The position numbers and the translations under genes are program-made. Below are positions 56,101-57,537 of a stretch of DNA of 57,537 nucleotides, one piece after another; within the stretch, counting starts at the first letter, position 1, and each line of letters begins with the position of its first letter. Source of the stretch: an uncultured Eubacteriales bacterium. Its GTDB lineage: Bacteria; Bacillota; Clostridia; Oscillospirales; CAG-272. The notes beneath the pieces are model-generated. The model made no database searches and had not been told where the DNA came from. It was given only the letters and a program-made list of their open reading frames with translations. Location: positions 1 to 57,537 of the forward strand of contig CAJLXA010000007.1 of the NCBI GenBank assembly GCA_905210485.1, in the 5' to 3' direction.

Positions 56101-57234
56101 TCACAGGGTAATGCGGATGGCGCCGTCGCCGCGGACGGCCAGTATCATGGAGGCGCCTTTACCGAATACGGCGTCCATCACCGACACCAGTTCTTTCTCA
56201 AGTTCGTGACGTACGAAAATCTGTACCGTACCGGCAAATCCGCCGCCGTGTACACGATAGGCGCACCCTTTATTTTCAAGAAGGCCTTCCGCTACGGCAA
56301 GAGCAAGAGACAGACCTTGCTCTTCTACGTTCTTCACGGTGTATACATTCTGTAAGAAACGGAAAGACGAATTGCCGGAAGCGATGACATCGCGGAGGAA
56401 AAGATCAATGTTCCCTGTGCGCAGAGCCTCTGCCTGTTCTTTCACGCGTTCATTCTCGCGGACAAAATGCAGGGCGCGCAGAATCGCGCGGTCGCCGACG
56501 GCGCGGCGCAGAACCGGGATATTTGCGATGATCTCCGACTCTGTGATACCGCGCAGAACATCGCGGCCGAAATAGGCGGCGACCTTTTTCATTTCTGCAG
56601 GGACGGAGGCATAGTCCTCGTTGAGATCCGCATGGTTACCGCCCGTATTGACGATGCAGAGCGAAAGCCCGGCGCTGGTCAGCGAAAAGGCGATCGGTTC
56701 GATTACGGGATTTTTCGGATCGTTGAAATCAATGGCGACAAAACCGCCGACGGCGCAGGCCATCTGATCCATAAGGCCGCAGGGCTTGCCAAAATATTGG
56801 TTCTCGGACTGCTGCGCTGCGCGGGCGATGACAACAGGATCGACCTTGCCGTCGTTGAACAGCTCGCTCAGGATCTTGCCAATGAGCACGGTGTATGCCG
56901 CGGACGAACTCAGACCAGAACCCGCGGGCAGCGTCGTTCTGATCTCGGCGTTGAAGCCGCCGCAGTCCAGACCAAGTTCGCGGAAGGCCGCGATCATGCC
57001 GCGGACGAGGGATTTCGGCGTACCGAATTCACCGGTGCGCACGGCGGTGTGGTTCAGCCTGACCGTAAAATCGCTGTAACCTTCGGAGTGGATGTGGATG
57101 GCGTTTTCGCCGTTCTTCTCAAAATCGGCGTACAGGCCGAGGTCAACGGCGGAGGCCAGGATCCTGCCCTGCTGGTGATCCGTGTGGTTGCCGGCAAGCT
57201 CCGTCCGGCCGGGAACGAACAATTTCTTTTCCAT
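56101..57234 (-). CDS. galK: Galactokinase (GHMP kinase)
   Basis: A 377-residue GHMP kinase. The sugar-binding opening reads GRTELAGNHTDHQQG; the usual Glu (GEH) is Asn here, as in some clostridial galactokinases. The ATP loop LPAGSGLSSSAA and the C-terminal RVHGGGFAGTVQ complete the family motifs. It phosphorylates galactose for the Leloir pathway. GAAGG precedes ATG at 57234. galT and galE are not in view. Confidence 0.92.
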   Translation of the reverse strand: MEKKLFVPGRTELAGNHTDHQQGRILASAVDLGLYADFEKNGENAIHIHSEGYSDFTVRLNHTAVRTGEFGTPKSLVRGMIAAFRELGLDCGGFNAEIRTTLPAGSGLSSSAAYTVLIGKILSELFNDGKVDPVVIARAAQQSENQYFGKPCGLMDQMACAVGGFVAIDFNDPKNPVIEPIAFSLTSAGLSLCIVNTGGNHADLNEDYASVPAEMKKVAAYFGRDVLRGITESEIIANIPVLRRAVGDRAILRALHFVRENERVKEQAEALRTGNIDLFLRDVIASGNSSFRFLQNVYTVKNVEEQGLSLALAVAEGLLENKGCAYRVHGGGFAGTVQIFVRHELEKELVSVMDAVFGKGASMILAVRGDGAIRITL

Positions 57235-57274
57235 ATATCTGTTACCTTCCATCAAAAAGGACTAATCTTCTACT

Positions 57275-57309
57275 TATATCAAGATATACTAATTTACCAG
57301 TAAAGTCAA
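57275..57309 (-). promoter_or_regulatory. galK promoter with palindrome
   Basis: TTGACT (57304-57309), 17 bp, TATCTT (57281-57286). TATATC-AA-GATATA (57275-57288), a 6-2-6 palindrome, covers the -10 box and is a good operator candidate. Confidence 0.6.
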
Positions 57310-57393
57310 CCATAAAAGCGCTTTTCAGCCATAAAAGTCCAGCAACATATACAAAAGATGGATGAGCTGACCAGCGCCTCGAGCGGAACGGAG

Positions 57394-57423
57394 TTGAAAA
57401 AGCCGAGGCTTCGGGGTATACTG
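57394..57423 (+). promoter_or_regulatory. Possible promoter at window end
   Basis: TTGAAA followed after 17 bp by TATACT; AAGCC and GGCTT form a small palindrome in the spacer. Confidence 0.4.
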
Positions 57424-57453
57424 AATCTATAATGAAAGACAGGGCGGATCGGC

Positions 57454-57537
57454 ATGAGGAACGTTTTTTCACCATCGGCGCTCGGCTTGGCGCACGAATA
57501 CATATCTACGGAGCAGAACGGCCTGCACAGCTACGGC
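57454..57537 (+). CDS. Start of an unidentified gene, cut by window end
   Basis: ATG at 57454 follows AGGGCGG and stays open for 28 codons (MRNVFSPSALGLAHEYIS at the start). Too short to identify. An alternative ATG at 57432 in another frame is also open. Confidence 0.3.
   Translation, partial: MRNVFSPSALGLAHEYISTEQNGLHSYG

Overview
The window looks like chromosome from an anaerobic, probably gut-dwelling member of the Bacillota (Clostridia). The evidence is strong AAGGAGG-type ribosome binding sites, near-consensus TTGACA/TATAAT promoters with 17-18 bp spacers, the gene order rpmH-rnpA-yidD-yidC-jag-mnmE, a D-lactate dehydrogenase, QueH, Rrf2, BmrR-type MerR and HxlR regulators, and large Cys/His-rich surface lipoproteins. 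I cannot place it at genus level. No rRNA, tRNA, CRISPR array, prophage or insertion sequence was found. Most genes sit in compact operons with 4-8 base stop/start overlaps.

Left part (1-23.4 kb), small accessory modules: an MGMT-like protein; a MerR regulator with its divergent-arm operator in front of a COG3804-type dehydrogenase; a LysR-queH pair diverging from a cytidylate-kinase-like/small membrane protein/MATE operon; a class M sirtuin (SirTM) beside the remnant of its macrodomain partner, fused in opposite orientation to a truncated HxlR gene; a GNAT; a frameshifted DUF368 (PopT-family) gene; a marR-ABC-ABC heterodimeric exporter operon; D-lactate dehydrogenase; a cupin; a LolD/FtsX-type ABC pair preceded by a broken ogt gene; and a cysK-mnmA-rrf2 sulfur operon with a dyad at its promoter.

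Middle part (23.4-38.3 kb), envelope and metal genes: a copper P-type ATPase with a CopZ-like domain fused to its C-terminus, a cytoplasmic beta-helix (possibly GH141-like) protein, a zinc-ribbon protein transcribed with a 1503-residue lipoprotein, two tandem metallophosphoesterases (only one with a lipoprotein signal), an RNHCP protein and a small secreted membrane protein.

Right part (38.3-57.5 kb), mostly housekeeping: the rpmH-to-mnmE cluster (without dnaA nearby), the potABCD polyamine importer with a foldable leader, an S2P-like protease, pcrA-topB-HAD, and galK-recA-recX plus an unrecognised small protein. The most noteworthy items are the broken SirTM/macrodomain module, the matched MerR operators, the structured pot leader, the 15-bp hairpin between rpmH and rnpA, the perfect palindrome inside the pcrA promoter and the CopA-CopZ fusion.
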